Shown here piece after piece: positions 24,878-34,589 of a stretch of DNA of 64,000 nucleotides. The DNA is taken from contig OY755039.1 of assembly GCA_963576565.1 (NCBI GenBank), forward strand, positions 129,074,140 through 129,138,139. The letters run 5' to 3'. This DNA is from Aspidapion aeneum (lineage: Eukaryota > Arthropoda > Insecta > Coleoptera > Brentidae). Position numbers and translations under genes: made by a program. The first letter of the stretch is position 1. Every line of letters begins with the position of its first letter. The notes under the pieces were generated by a model, which saw only the letters and a program-made list of their open reading frames with translations, did no database searches and was not told the origin of the DNA.

Positions 24878-25655
24878 GGCTCTGATTCGAAATAGCGCTG
24901 TTCAAAATAGCGTCGTTCAAAATAGCGGTATTGTTTGAGCGCTGTTTTAAAATAGCACGTAACAAAATAGCGCCTGACTAAATAACGCTGTTTTAAAACA
25001 GCGCTAGTAACGAAATAGCGCTAGTATTAAAATAGCGCCTAACGAAATAGCGCCAGTATCAAAATAGCGCCTAACGAAATAGTGCTAGTATCAAAATAGC
25101 GCTAGTTTAAAATAGCGCTGGTTTAAAATAACGCTGTGTTAAAATAGCGCTAGTAACGAAATAGGGTCTCTTTCTAACATGTTATTATGTTTTCAAAAAA
25201 AAACAGTTCCCTGACTTCTTTCGCGGGATCCTAGCGGGTGTAAAACAAAAACGAACCGAACCGAATCGAACCGAACCGACATCCTAGAGGTTGTGACACG
25301 AACTAAACCGATACTTCGATTCGGTTAAGTTCGGTTCGGTTCAGTTTTGTTTCACACCCGATAGGATCCCGCGAAAGAAGTCAGGGAAGTTTTTTTTTTT
25401 AATATGTTAGACAGTCGCTGTTTTTAAGGATGCTTTTTTTAATTTCGGTATGTTGATACTGGCGCTATTTTGTTACGCGCTATTTTATTACACGCTATTT
25501 TAAAATAGCGCTATTTTATTACACGCTATTTTGTTACTGGCGCTATTTCATTACGCGCTATTTTGATACTGGCGCTATTTTGTTACTAGCGCTATTTCAT
25601 ACCAGAGCTATTTCGTTACACGCTATTTTAAACAGCGCTATTTCGAACCAGAGCC
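24878..25655. mobile_element. Foldback element of AGCGCTATTTTG repeats
   Basis: The left end GGCTCTGATTCGAAATAGCG and the right end (its complement closing CCAGAGCC) are inverted. They are flanked by 9-bp AACTAATCG (24869-24877) and ACCTAATCG (25656-25664), one mismatch. The left arm is a tandem array of AAAATAGCGC units and the right arm the complementary GCGCTATTTTGTTAC units. The inner part is a palindrome carrying CTGACTTCTTTCGCGGGATC and a CGAACCGAACCGAA run. Repetitive inverted arms with a 9-bp duplication are typical of foldback/Mutator-like transposons. Confidence 0.75.
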
Positions 25656-26035
25656 ACCTAATCGCAGTAAAAATCCAGTTATGGATTAAAAATCTAACGT
25701 CCGCGAACATTCAAAACCTCAGAATATCATCGGAGAGTAGAAGTAAAGAAGGAAAGGTAGCTAGCACCTCCTGCGTAGCGTGCCCTCTTTACAAAAACTA
25801 TCCAATATTTTTAACAGGCGCAATTTTGATGCACGCTATTTTGTTAAGCGCTGTTTTGTAGCTAAATTGTCACAGACATTTGGATTAACTCATCATGCAG
25901 TGGACGCTTTATAATAACGTATTTTATGTAAAAAATGAAACGATGCACTTTTTAATTTCCGCTCGAAAAACTTCCTGCTATATGAGGATAATCGGCTACT
26001 GCATACCAAAAAGTCGTATTGGCAATAAAAAATAA
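25656..26035. other. Flank with a stray fragment of the same repeat
   Basis: Mostly unassigned. At about 25815-25860 GCACGCTATTTTGTTAAGCG reappears outside the element, suggesting an older or larger copy. Confidence 0.45.
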
Positions 26036-26283
26036 ATGGATCCATGACGGATCTGATACCTTCCTAGCACACTTCAAGTGAACAAGTGATGATATATTAG
26101 CCTTGAAAACAGTTTTTGTAAATATCTCAGAAATGAAAGCTCCTTCGAAGTTTTTGATTGTAATACAAATTATTCAGAAGAATGTGATCTAACATATTCT
26201 GAAAACCGCATATTCATGCCATGCTCCGTTAAAAAGTTAGCATTTTAAAAATTTTTTAATTGTCAAAAAACTTCATTAGCATT

Positions 26284-26973
26284 TAAAACTGTTTGGTTTT
26301 CACATCTCCAACGTCGATCACAAGGATACGAATGATCCCCATCTGGAACACGTCCTGACAATCAGGAACAAGTGATCCATGCCAATCCACGACCGGTTTC
26401 GACCTTTTGGACCATCCTCAGTTGAATGTAGGCATGTAGAGCATAAGTTTTGTGAAATCAACAGAAACAACTAATCCGAGGGAAAATACCCCTACCGGCA
26501 TTGAATTATACTGATGGTTTGAGGCTTTCGTTGTGAACTTGTTAAAACTGTTTGGTTTTCACTTTCTCCAACGTCGATCACAAGAATAAGAATGATCCCC
26601 GTCTGGAACACGTCCTGACAATCAGGAACAAGTGATCCATGCCAATCAAATGTCGGTAGGGGTATTTTTTCTCGGAGTAGTTGTTTCTGTTGGTTTCACA
26701 AAACTTATGCTCTACACAAAGCTATCGCCTACATTCACCTGAGGATGGCCCAAAAGGTCGAAACCGGTCGTGGATTGGCATGGATCACTTGTTCCTGATT
26801 GTCAGGACGTGTTCCAGACGGGGATCGTTCGTATCCTTGTGATCGACGTTGGAGATAGTGAAAACCAAACAGTTTTAACAAGTTCCCAACGAAAGCATGA
26901 AGCCATCAATATAATTTAATGCCGGTAGGGGTATTTTCCCTCGGAGTAGTTGTTTCTGTTGGTTTCACAAAAA
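26284..26973. mobile_element. Penelope-like insertion with inverted units (family 1)
   Basis: The 690-bp insert is flanked by a perfect 12-bp direct repeat, TTCATTAGCATT, at 26272-26283 and 26974-26985, in mid repeat A. It consists of one minus-oriented unit, a partial minus unit and one plus unit; the plus and minus units form an inverted repeat. Shared landmarks include GTGATCGACGTTGGAGA, CACTTGTTCCTGATTGTCAG and TGCCGGTAGGGGTATTTT. Each full unit has a hammerhead-like core: minus 26385-26427 and plus 26733-26775. Permuted inverted units, a TPRT-length duplication and a hammerhead-like core are known traits of Penelope-like retroelements. No coding sequence remains. Confidence 0.55.
26733..26775 (+). 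ncRNA. Hammerhead-ribozyme-like motif
   Basis: Stem I ATTCAC pairs with GTGGAT (one G-T). The core CTGAGGA equals CUGANGA. A 4-bp stem II with a CAAAA loop (GGCC/GGTC, one wobble) follows after one extra T. GAAA and the self-complementary ACCGGT give the tiny stem III, with GTC as the cleavage triplet. Self-complementary stem III is described for minimal dimeric hammerheads of Penelope-like elements. The unpaired T where G10.1 is expected may weaken or abolish activity. Confidence 0.45.
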
Positions 26974-27022
26974 TTCATTAGCATTAATGGATTTTAACCA
27001 AAATCAGCTCGTTGCAGTGCAC

Positions 27023-27023
<1 letters not shown>

Positions 27024-27071
<48 letters not shown>
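27024..27071. repeat. (CA)n microsatellite
   Basis: Pure CA tract at the usual place inside repeat A. Confidence 0.95.
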
Positions 27072-27075
<4 letters not shown>

Positions 27076-27124
27076 GCAGACATCACGACAATACTGCTAA
27101 GGTCAAAATACACCCAAATAACAC

Positions 27125-27985
27125 ATTTTCGGCGTTATCTCAAAAAAAAATTGATGTCTTACTATAGATAAACTGGAGAAAATTAGACCTATACTAGAAA
27201 AACCAATTTTTTTACCCTTTTAAGTAAAACAACTTTATTAGTTTGCAATACGTCAACGTGTTTTAAATTGATTCAAAAACCAAATTTGCTTAAAAAGTGT
27301 GTTAGCTATGGATATTTTGTACAAAATGTCGCATACTCTTCTTTATCGTAGATCCCTAAATAAGGCCAGCAAAAAGTTTTTAGATTAAAAAAACTGATGA
27401 CGGCACAAACCTTTCATTTTTAATAACAGAATATGTGGACGAATTACCTACCATCCTACCATCCGCAGTTGTTAGGTATTTCGTTTACATGAAAGCTAGT
27501 TTAATTCCAAATTGGATTAATTTAAATTGGTTATTCTGTTGAAAATCATACAGAGTCGTCTCGTCGTATATCTCGTATATCACGGATTTTTTATTTTTGA
27601 TATTTTTGTAGTTCGTAATATATTCTGTATATTCCTATTTTATGTTTTAAAACTTTTACAGAGTTTAACATATTTTAAAATAATCAATTAAAAAAATTAA
27701 TATAAAATAAAGAGGTCTAATAAAAAAATTTTAATATAAAAAATAATAAATTAAAATAATAAAATAGTTAGTGTGAAACGTATGCTCGTTTTTTTCTATA
27801 TCGTTTAAAAATAACTAAACATCCTAAACAACATCGAACTTGGCCCACACAGCATTTTTATACAGCAATTTAAATTTCAAATATAGAATGTTAAATATTA
27901 TCCATTTCAAGAAAAGTCTGTTAGTCGCATCACTTAAGTCTGTGAAAAAATTTTTATTTTTGTAAACTTTGTAAAAGAAGTTGTT
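27125..27985. other. Unassigned AT-rich sequence
   Basis: No domain or boundary recognised. Confidence 0.4.
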
Positions 27986-28231
27986 TTTCATAAAATTTAT
28001 TGGAACATAAGCAATTCTGAAACACTCCAATTAGAGAATTAATGGGAATAACATTTGTTCTAAAATGTCTCCCACATACCTCTGAGCCACCATTCGCTAT
28101 TACCAAGTCTGTGCGGCCGCCCAAATGAATTCCACCCTAGACCATAACAGAACCGCCACCGAAACTGTGACGAGGTCGAAAACCAGCGCCAGCGCGGACA
28201 TACCTTTCATCTTCTCTTCTGAAAACAGGTA

Positions 28232-29604
28232 CATAGATAAAGGATTTTTGCTGCCGTTCAGTCAGCTTTTATTAGATAGGCAACTCCGGCTGTTTGACAT
28301 ATCGTTAACTCTGTGGCGCCCACTACTGAGCTTAGTGATGAACTAAAAGTTGAGGCGGGAAATTTGAATCGCCTTTTATAATAAATTTTCTTTAATACTT
28401 TTTTTGAAATTTTTAATCAGTCAATATTTTATAAAGACATACACTGTCTTTATAAGATATAAACAGATTGAAAATAATATATAAAGTGCAATAAATAGAA
28501 CATTTTTAAATGAGTTTTTATTATAAAAAAAAGCTACACATTAACGACTATCTATTGATAAAATAATACATAGTCTAATTGATTGGTAAAATAAAATATA
28601 ATGAAAAACCAAACACTATCTAGTATAAATTGCTTTTAACATTTCTGGTGAGTGACGAGTAAATAAATAATGAAACAGTTGTTTGTGAAGAGAATCATTC
28701 ATCATCAGAAACTTTTTAACAGCTTGACGAAAATCTGACATGATTTAAAAGTACCTCCTCGCCTTGAATGTAAGTTGTGTAGGGTATGTTTTAAGGCAGT
28801 ATATACAAAGCTTATCAGTGATCGCACATATCATCCAAAAGCTGAAAACAATAAAAAAATCAACTTATAACCACATTAATTATAGGTACTAGATTATGGT
28901 AAGATAAAGATTTAAAATTAAGGAATAAATTTATTCAAAGTACATTACGCTGCTGGGTAATCCCTTGTTTACCCATCAATTAAGCACAAACTTAGTGTTA
29001 ATTTTGTATGTGTCACCCTTTTACTTAATATCAAAAGAAAGAGATGACATAAAATTAACACTAAATTTGTGCTTAATTGATGGGAAAATAAGGCACCTAC
29101 CAGGCATTTGAAACCTGTATTCAGAGTTCCGTAAAGTAAGCGATAAGAAGTTAAAAAGGCACTACGAATACAAATTTTATCAAATGCTAATCTAACCTCA
29201 AATGAAAAAATAAGAGAACTTATTATAAAATTTCTCGGAAAACTATGCATTTTATACTCGTCTGAACTTTAGACACTTCACCCAGAAAAGCAACTAGAAA
29301 TTTTTATTCTTTTATATTTAAAAATTGCAAAAGTTAGAAATTTAACAAAATTTAATTTTAATGCGTCACAGCAGCAAAGATTACCTACATAAGCCAAAAA
29401 GATAGATTTAAAATGAACCCGAAATAAAATGCGGTGGAAGAGGTTTTTCTACCTGAACAAAAGGGGGACGGAAAATCCAAACCACAGATAATTCTAAAAA
29501 AAAAATAGAATAAGGAACAAACTCGCGAACGCAGCGCCTCTTTTGAGCTTAGTGAGACCTTTAACCTAACGACCTGGCAAATTGCATTGAGTTTCCTAGG
29601 CATG
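28232..29604. mobile_element. Insertion with 8-bp target duplication in the Tc1-like gene
   Basis: AACAGGTA is present at 28224-28231 and 29605-29612, once on each side. The transposase frame is continuous when the segment and one copy are removed. The ends start CATAGATAAAGG and, on the other strand, CATGCCTAGG, so only a very short terminal match (CAT). Eight-base duplications suit hAT or P-type elements. No coding region is recognised inside. Confidence 0.6.
28972..29084. repeat. 113-bp hairpin
   Basis: CCCATCAATTAAGCACAAAC is complemented at the right side, with arms of about 35 bp extending to TTAGTGTTAATTTTGT. Confidence 0.8.
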
Positions 29605-30162
29605 AACAGGTATTCGTCCATCTGAGTTGTAGAGACAATATCTGGATTGATCGGTAAAGAGAAGTCGCCTAGTCGTCGACACCCCAATCGGCGTCTTCTT
29701 GTGCAAATTTTAGTCATGCTCTACGTTAAGCTGGGGTTAAAGAGGCTGCTCTTGCTGCAACTCTTGCTCTGATTCGTCTATGTGGGGCGCGAAGAAATCT
29801 TTCGTCAGCTGCATTTGTACGCCTTGGCCTTCCTGGTACTGGTCGTCTGCCGAAATGGCTGTGAAAGATCATCTTGAACCAAAGCAACAATTTGTGCCAC
29901 TTGTTCCCTTAAGTTTATATTTTTCTTTTTAAATTCGAATATAAACACAAATTTAAATCAATCAGCTCGAATTGAATCTGATTCGAGAATAAATTAATAA
30001 GAGGATTTTGTAAATTTTTACCTTTTTTTGTGAATTCGCTATAAAGAAGGCAAAATAAATGATTCCTTTTATTATATGTATACCTTACAAAACAGATTAG
30101 AGACAGAGAGATCTTTTACGGGTTGTCCGTAAAATTTTGGTCAGTTTAATTCAACAAAAATA

Positions 30163-31888
30163 CCCAAGTAACACTTCTTTATTTATAGCAGAAGCTAAAA
30201 GGTTGCCAGCGCCTTTCCTTGAAACCATTAGTTTCAATGGTCGCTAGAACGTTCCCATTACCCTTATATACCGCTTAGACCTCCTAAATGGAACTCCCCA
30301 ATTGGTGGTAGCAACCTATGTATTAAACTCACTATAAAACCATAAGAAATAAACTCCAGCTTCGCCCTCTAGCGGTTCCACCAGTATAGAACCTTTTAGA
30401 GCCTAAAGCTATTATGCCAGGTTCTAAAAGCAACCCAGAAACGTCCTCTATCCTATTATAAAACTAGATTTGGTAATTTGGTGTCCTGGCGATTCTGTTG
30501 AATACCATAATACCTTTAGAGTAAAGAAGTCCCAAAATTATTTTATCACATAAAAATATACCGAGTTTGTCGTTTTGCTGATGATCCAATTGCCTGCCAG
30601 ATTTATTTTTCTGATAAAATCGTGTCTCAAAAGCTCTCAAAACAAGCGAGCCAGCTCAAGAATGCTTTTTAATAGTTTTTTGATAACAAAATAACAAATA
30701 TTTAAAATAAAAATAAATAGTTTACACTATTCACCATTAAAAAAGTCTGTTTGGTTTACATAAATTAAAATTAAAGTAAAATTATTGTTAAAAAACACTG
30801 CTAAAACGACTAGATAAATATTTTCTCTACAATGTTTTTTAAATAAATTTATATACGCCATTATGGTTTTATAGTGGTCACTTGGTTTTATTTGTTACTG
30901 TATCGCAACAAGGATTTTTGAGTGCCCTTATGAAACCAACAAAAACGTGTTTAAAAGCGTATAATTCAACACTTTTAAATGTTTTTTATCGTGCAATTTC
31001 GACACAATCGAGAGGGCCAGGGCAATGATATTTGTTGTGCCTGCAGGTTGGAGGATAACCTCTTATATTGGCCGTCTAAACAGGCCTTAGCTAGGCCTGT
31101 GTGTCCTACCCAAGAGGACGGAAACTCAACAATTATTAATTTTTGGGCTTTAAATAATCAATCTTGCAATAGGTAGGTACCTTTCTGTACCTAGGTATAT
31201 CTATTATTTTTACAAGAAATACCTAAAAAAAATAAAACACGAACGTATTTACTTACTTCTGTTGAACACTTAAGGAAACAAGGTTTTATATGACCGCCTA
31301 TTTAAATAATATTTAATATACAGCTATGGGTAACTATAAATACAAATCAATTAAGTTTACCTTTAAGCCTTCCTATACAACCTATTTAAAATGCCTAAAA
31401 GTAATGGCAAAAACCAAAAATCTAAAGTTTATATTTACCACTCTTAAAAACCTTAAGGAAACTAGGTTCTATATGGCCGCCTATCTAATTATATTTACTT
31501 TTAAACTACTGGTAACTATAAAAACAAAAGGATATAAGATAACCTTTTAGCTCTATTATAAAACACTTTTGTGATGACCTAAAGTAATGAAAAAAACTAA
31601 ATGACCAAAGTTTATATTTATTTCTTTTTAAAAACTTTGGGTAAAATGGTTTTATAAGACCATCTTTATAAATCAGAAATCAATAAAACTAAAAGTATCT
31701 AAAAGGAACAGAAGGAATATCAGTTTTATTATACTCCCTTTATAAATCACTTTTTGGTTGTATAACACCCCTTTAGGTAATTGGAAATATAAATTACCTT
31801 TATGTAGCCAAATTGATCCTAAAAGCACCCTCTAAATAACCTAGGAATCAAATTAATAAAACCGTGAGTGGTATTAATGTTACTTGGG
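30163..31888. mobile_element. 1.7 kb TA-flanked element with short inverted ends
   Basis: Ends CCCAAGTAACA and its complement at 31878-31888, flanked by TA at 30161-30162 and 31889-31890. The interior is AT-rich with tandem repeats at 31255-31740. It abuts the 5' end of mariner copy 1. No transposase recognised; TA use is shared with Tc1/mariner-like elements. Confidence 0.6.
31255..31740 (+). repeat. Three degenerate tandem repeats of about 183 bp
   Basis: GGTTTTATATGACCGCC (31283), GGTTCTATATGGCCGCC (31465) and GGTTTTATAAGACCATC (31650) mark the units. Each is preceded by an AAAAACCTTAAGGAAACT-type block. Confidence 0.65.
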
Positions 31889-31890
31889 TA

Positions 31891-32666
31891 CTTTGCATAT
31901 AGGAACATAGAGGGCGACACTACTCGAATGTCGTTGCTAAAACTTAACCTCAATCTTTACCTAACCGAAATTCAAAATGTCAGTGAGATACATATAGTTT
32001 TATAGTAACAGCAAATTTTTTAAATGAACAAATCAGTCGAAAAATTAAATTGAACTGAGAACATTTTTGGGCTATAAATTTCTACAACTTTCGAAGGAAA
32101 TTATCTCAACAATAATGCCTTGCCGAGTTGATTACTGTTTTCGATATTGAAGCACCCCATCAGTCGACAGTTTCTTGTTTGTATGGAGAATTCAAGCGTG
32201 GACGGATTAGCCTTAGGAACGATCCCAGGCCAGGTGGATCCAAAACAGGTGTTACGGAAGATCGACATGTGGCACATCGCGCGATTGAAGTTTTATCGGG
32301 AATTTCAAACACCTCAATTCAAAAAATTTTGCATGAAGAATCAGGCATAAGAAAATTAGTTTCTCGCTGGATACCGCATCTGGTAACACAAGAACAGAAA
32401 GAAGCTAGGGTGAATTGGTGTCAGAAAACTCTAGATAGCTTTGAGGCAGGAAACTCGAAAAACGTGTACAGTATTGTAAGTGGTGATGAATCGTGGATTT
32501 TTTCATATTAACCCGAAAATAAACGTCAGTGGTCTCTTTGGGTGTTCCAGGATGAAGAAAAGCCCACAAAAGTCATCCGTTTTCGAAGTGTATCCAAAAA
32601 TTGGTCTCAAAAGCTGGTCATGTAGCAACAATTCCTCTGGAAGATCAGAGGACTATTACTGCAAGT
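31891..32666 (+). pseudogene. mariner transposase, copy 1 (truncated)
   Basis: An untranslated leader with GAGGGCGACACT precedes a start near 32024. Frames then show APHQSTVSCLYGEFKRGRIS (HTH region), RNDPRPGGSKTGVTEDRHVA, ISNTSIQKILHEESGI, RWIPHLVTQEQKEARVNWCQ, VYSIVSGDESWIFSY and WVFQDEEKPTKVIRFRS. GDESWI holds the first catalytic Asp of mariner (D,D34D). A stop follows SY and the last two Asp residues are missing; the copy ends about 32666. Related copies: 37900-41560 and 53160-53590. Confidence 0.8.
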
Positions 32667-32837
32667 AGTAGCTAGCAATCAATGCAAGATATCTATATCT
32701 CTCGCATACTAGGTAGAAATGAATTTATATCCAAAATAGAGAGTTTTATTAGCCCTTAATTTAGGGAATAAAAAATCTTGTAGAATTTAAATTTTCTTCT
32801 TCTCTTTTTAAGTTTGCCTAATACTTAATATTTATTT

Positions 32838-33087
32838 TCTCTCTTCTCTTTTTTTTTATACTGGGACTTTTTCCATCCATACTAGGATCAATCGCCCAGT
32901 TTTTGCCAAAGTTTTGCATCGAAAAATAGCTTTTTTAAACATAACAACACAACCATGCGTTAAGTGGGACTCGAACCCACAAGCTCGCAAAACGCCGTGA
33001 TCGAGGCAGTCCGCTCGAATATATGCTGCCAGCATTGCAGCGATATATCCGAAGCAGGACCACTACACAAGCGGACACGAACTCACA
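32838..33087 (-). mobile_element. tRNA-derived SINE with 14-bp target duplication
   Basis: Flanked by a perfect direct repeat, CTTAATATTTATTT, at 32824-32837 and 33088-33101. On the minus strand the head carries TGTGTAGTGGTCC (A-box-like), a long hairpin insert (TCGGATATATCGCTGC/GCAGCATATATTCGA) and a perfect T arm GTGGGTTCGAGTCCCAC with B box GGTTCGAGTCC. The tail has GGCGATTGATCCTAGTATGG, AAAAAGTCCCAGTATA and an A-rich end. The acceptor strands do not pair, so this is not a functional tRNA. A second, truncated copy is at 20370-20462. Confidence 0.8.
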
Positions 33088-33359
33088 CTTAATATTTATT
33101 TAAAAACGACATGTCTCAAAATTAGCTTTATTTAGTTTCATATAAACAAAGTTGGAATAAAATTCAATCCGGAAATATTTTCAGTTTTCCTATATGGACG
33201 AAAAGCTGATAGAGTCCAAACAGTTTGTCAATTTTGTTTGCTCTATTTTTTTTAAAACTAGGACACCGATGACCGCGACCACACGAATAGTTTATTCGTG
33301 TGACCGCGACCGTTGCTTTGATTTTTTTACCCTCCTAGCCCGCGCGGAAGTATTGTTTT

Positions 33360-33700
33360 TGACTTGACGTCTGTCCATGTGGGTGTATGAATTGATTTTC
33401 ATGAAATTTTGTGGCAAAATAGCGCACAGTACTGTAAAGAGCTGGTTAGATTTTAGTCCAAATCCATTAATGCTAATGACAGTTTTTTGACCTTTTAAAA
33501 ATTGATGATATGCTAACTTTTTAACAGATTATCGCATCAATATGCGGTTTTCGGAATATAGTAGAACACATTTTTCTCAAAAATTTGCTATTACTAAAAT
33601 ATTCGTATACGCTTCCGTTTTTGAGATATTTTCAAAAACTGTTTTCAAGTATGATATAGCGCGAAGTTTACTTGGAGTGTGCTAATGGGCTAGGAAGGTA
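33360..33700 (-). repeat. Dispersed repeat A, copy 3
   Basis: Reverse orientation: AAATCCATTAATGCTAATGA, TATGCGGTTTTCGGAATATA, TTTTGAGATATTTTC, and the end GTGCTAATGGGCTAGGAAGG. Confidence 0.7.
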
Positions 33701-33704
33701 GAGA

Positions 33705-34565
33705 GAACAATAGAGATGCGTAAATTAAGTGAGTTCACATGCGCAGTTTGACTTTCACCCGATTTTGAGGAACTACTCTTTGTCGCCCATTCCAGAATTA
33801 GAAGTCTATGAATTATTTTTTCTTTATTGAGTCTTAAGTTACTATATTATGTTAAGAATTTTATTAGTCTACGAGGGCGTATCCAGCTTAAAACATGAGG
33901 CAGGGCAGGTTTCTAAATTCCATTGCGTCCATAAGGGGGCGCAAATTGATAATATATTTGCATTTAATTGCTATTTATAAAAAAAGTTGCAAGAAAGTGT
34001 TGTCTACCTTGATCCTACGCTCTATTCCCTTAACCACAAGAATTACATTGCAATTTATGCTATTATAGATCCAGTAGCGTCTTGGGAAGGTCCCGAAACT
34101 TTATGATGTCGTATTTTATGATATTTTTTCTTTTTATTCATGAAATATGGGGAAAATATCTTAGGCTTGAAGAATCACAGGCCCAGAACAAAATATCAAA
34201 CAAATTAAGCTTTAAAAAGTCTGGTTTATTAAATGAAAACTACTGCAGATGTAATCCGAATTGATGGTGGACTTTTTCAAAGCAAAAATAATAAAAATCA
34301 TGAGAGCGACATTTATAAAGAGCTTTTTGCAAAAAATGGCAAAAAAGTTATTTTCTAAATAAAGTAAAAAGCGATTAAGGCACATTTAAAGTTACACTTA
34401 TTTTAATGCACTTAGAGATAATTCCTAAAAAATCCCAATTGACAAATGTTGTATGCAAAAATATTGGTTTTTTTAAATAAGTTGATTAAGAAAATAAAAA
34501 CTAAAAAAATATATCTTGGATACCCTGGGCAACCGAAATGTAATTGTAAACTAAGTTAGAGAATG
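33705..34565. other. Unassigned sequence
   Basis: Contains a GTCCCGAAACTTTATGATGT-type line related to the poly-C repeat at 58797. No gene. Confidence 0.4.
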
Positions 34566-34589
34566 CTCACATTCCAATATTTTTACCCA

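Larger units (their letters stand above)
26036..27120 (+). repeat. Dispersed repeat A, copy 2 (split by insertion)
   Basis: GGATCCATGACGGATCTGAT onward to 26283. It is then interrupted by the Penelope-like element and resumes from TTCATTAGCATTAATGGA at 26974, followed by the CA tract and CACGACAATACTGC. Confidence 0.75.
27990..29930 (-). pseudogene. Tc1-like transposase pseudogene split by an insertion
   Basis: Reverse strand. The first part (29930-29605) reads REQVAQIVALVQDDLSQ (helix-turn-helix), then after a shift FGRRPVPGRPRRT, ADERFLRAPHRR, later DQSRYCLYNSDGRIPV. Removing the 28232-29604 insert restores one frame, GRIPVFRREDERYVRAGAG, then FGGGSVMV.GGI and LGGRTDLVI. The TDESR...DGR..V.RR..ERY...GGGSVMVWGGI order is that of Tc1-family DDE transposases. 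Stops and shifts abolish function; the second and third catalytic residues are not seen. Terminal repeats were not found. Confidence 0.7.

Noticed and set aside
32940..33080. Functional intron-containing tRNA gene on the minus strand
   Set aside because: The T arm is good, but the acceptor strands do not pair and the whole is flanked by a 14-bp duplication with an A-rich tail, so it is a SINE.
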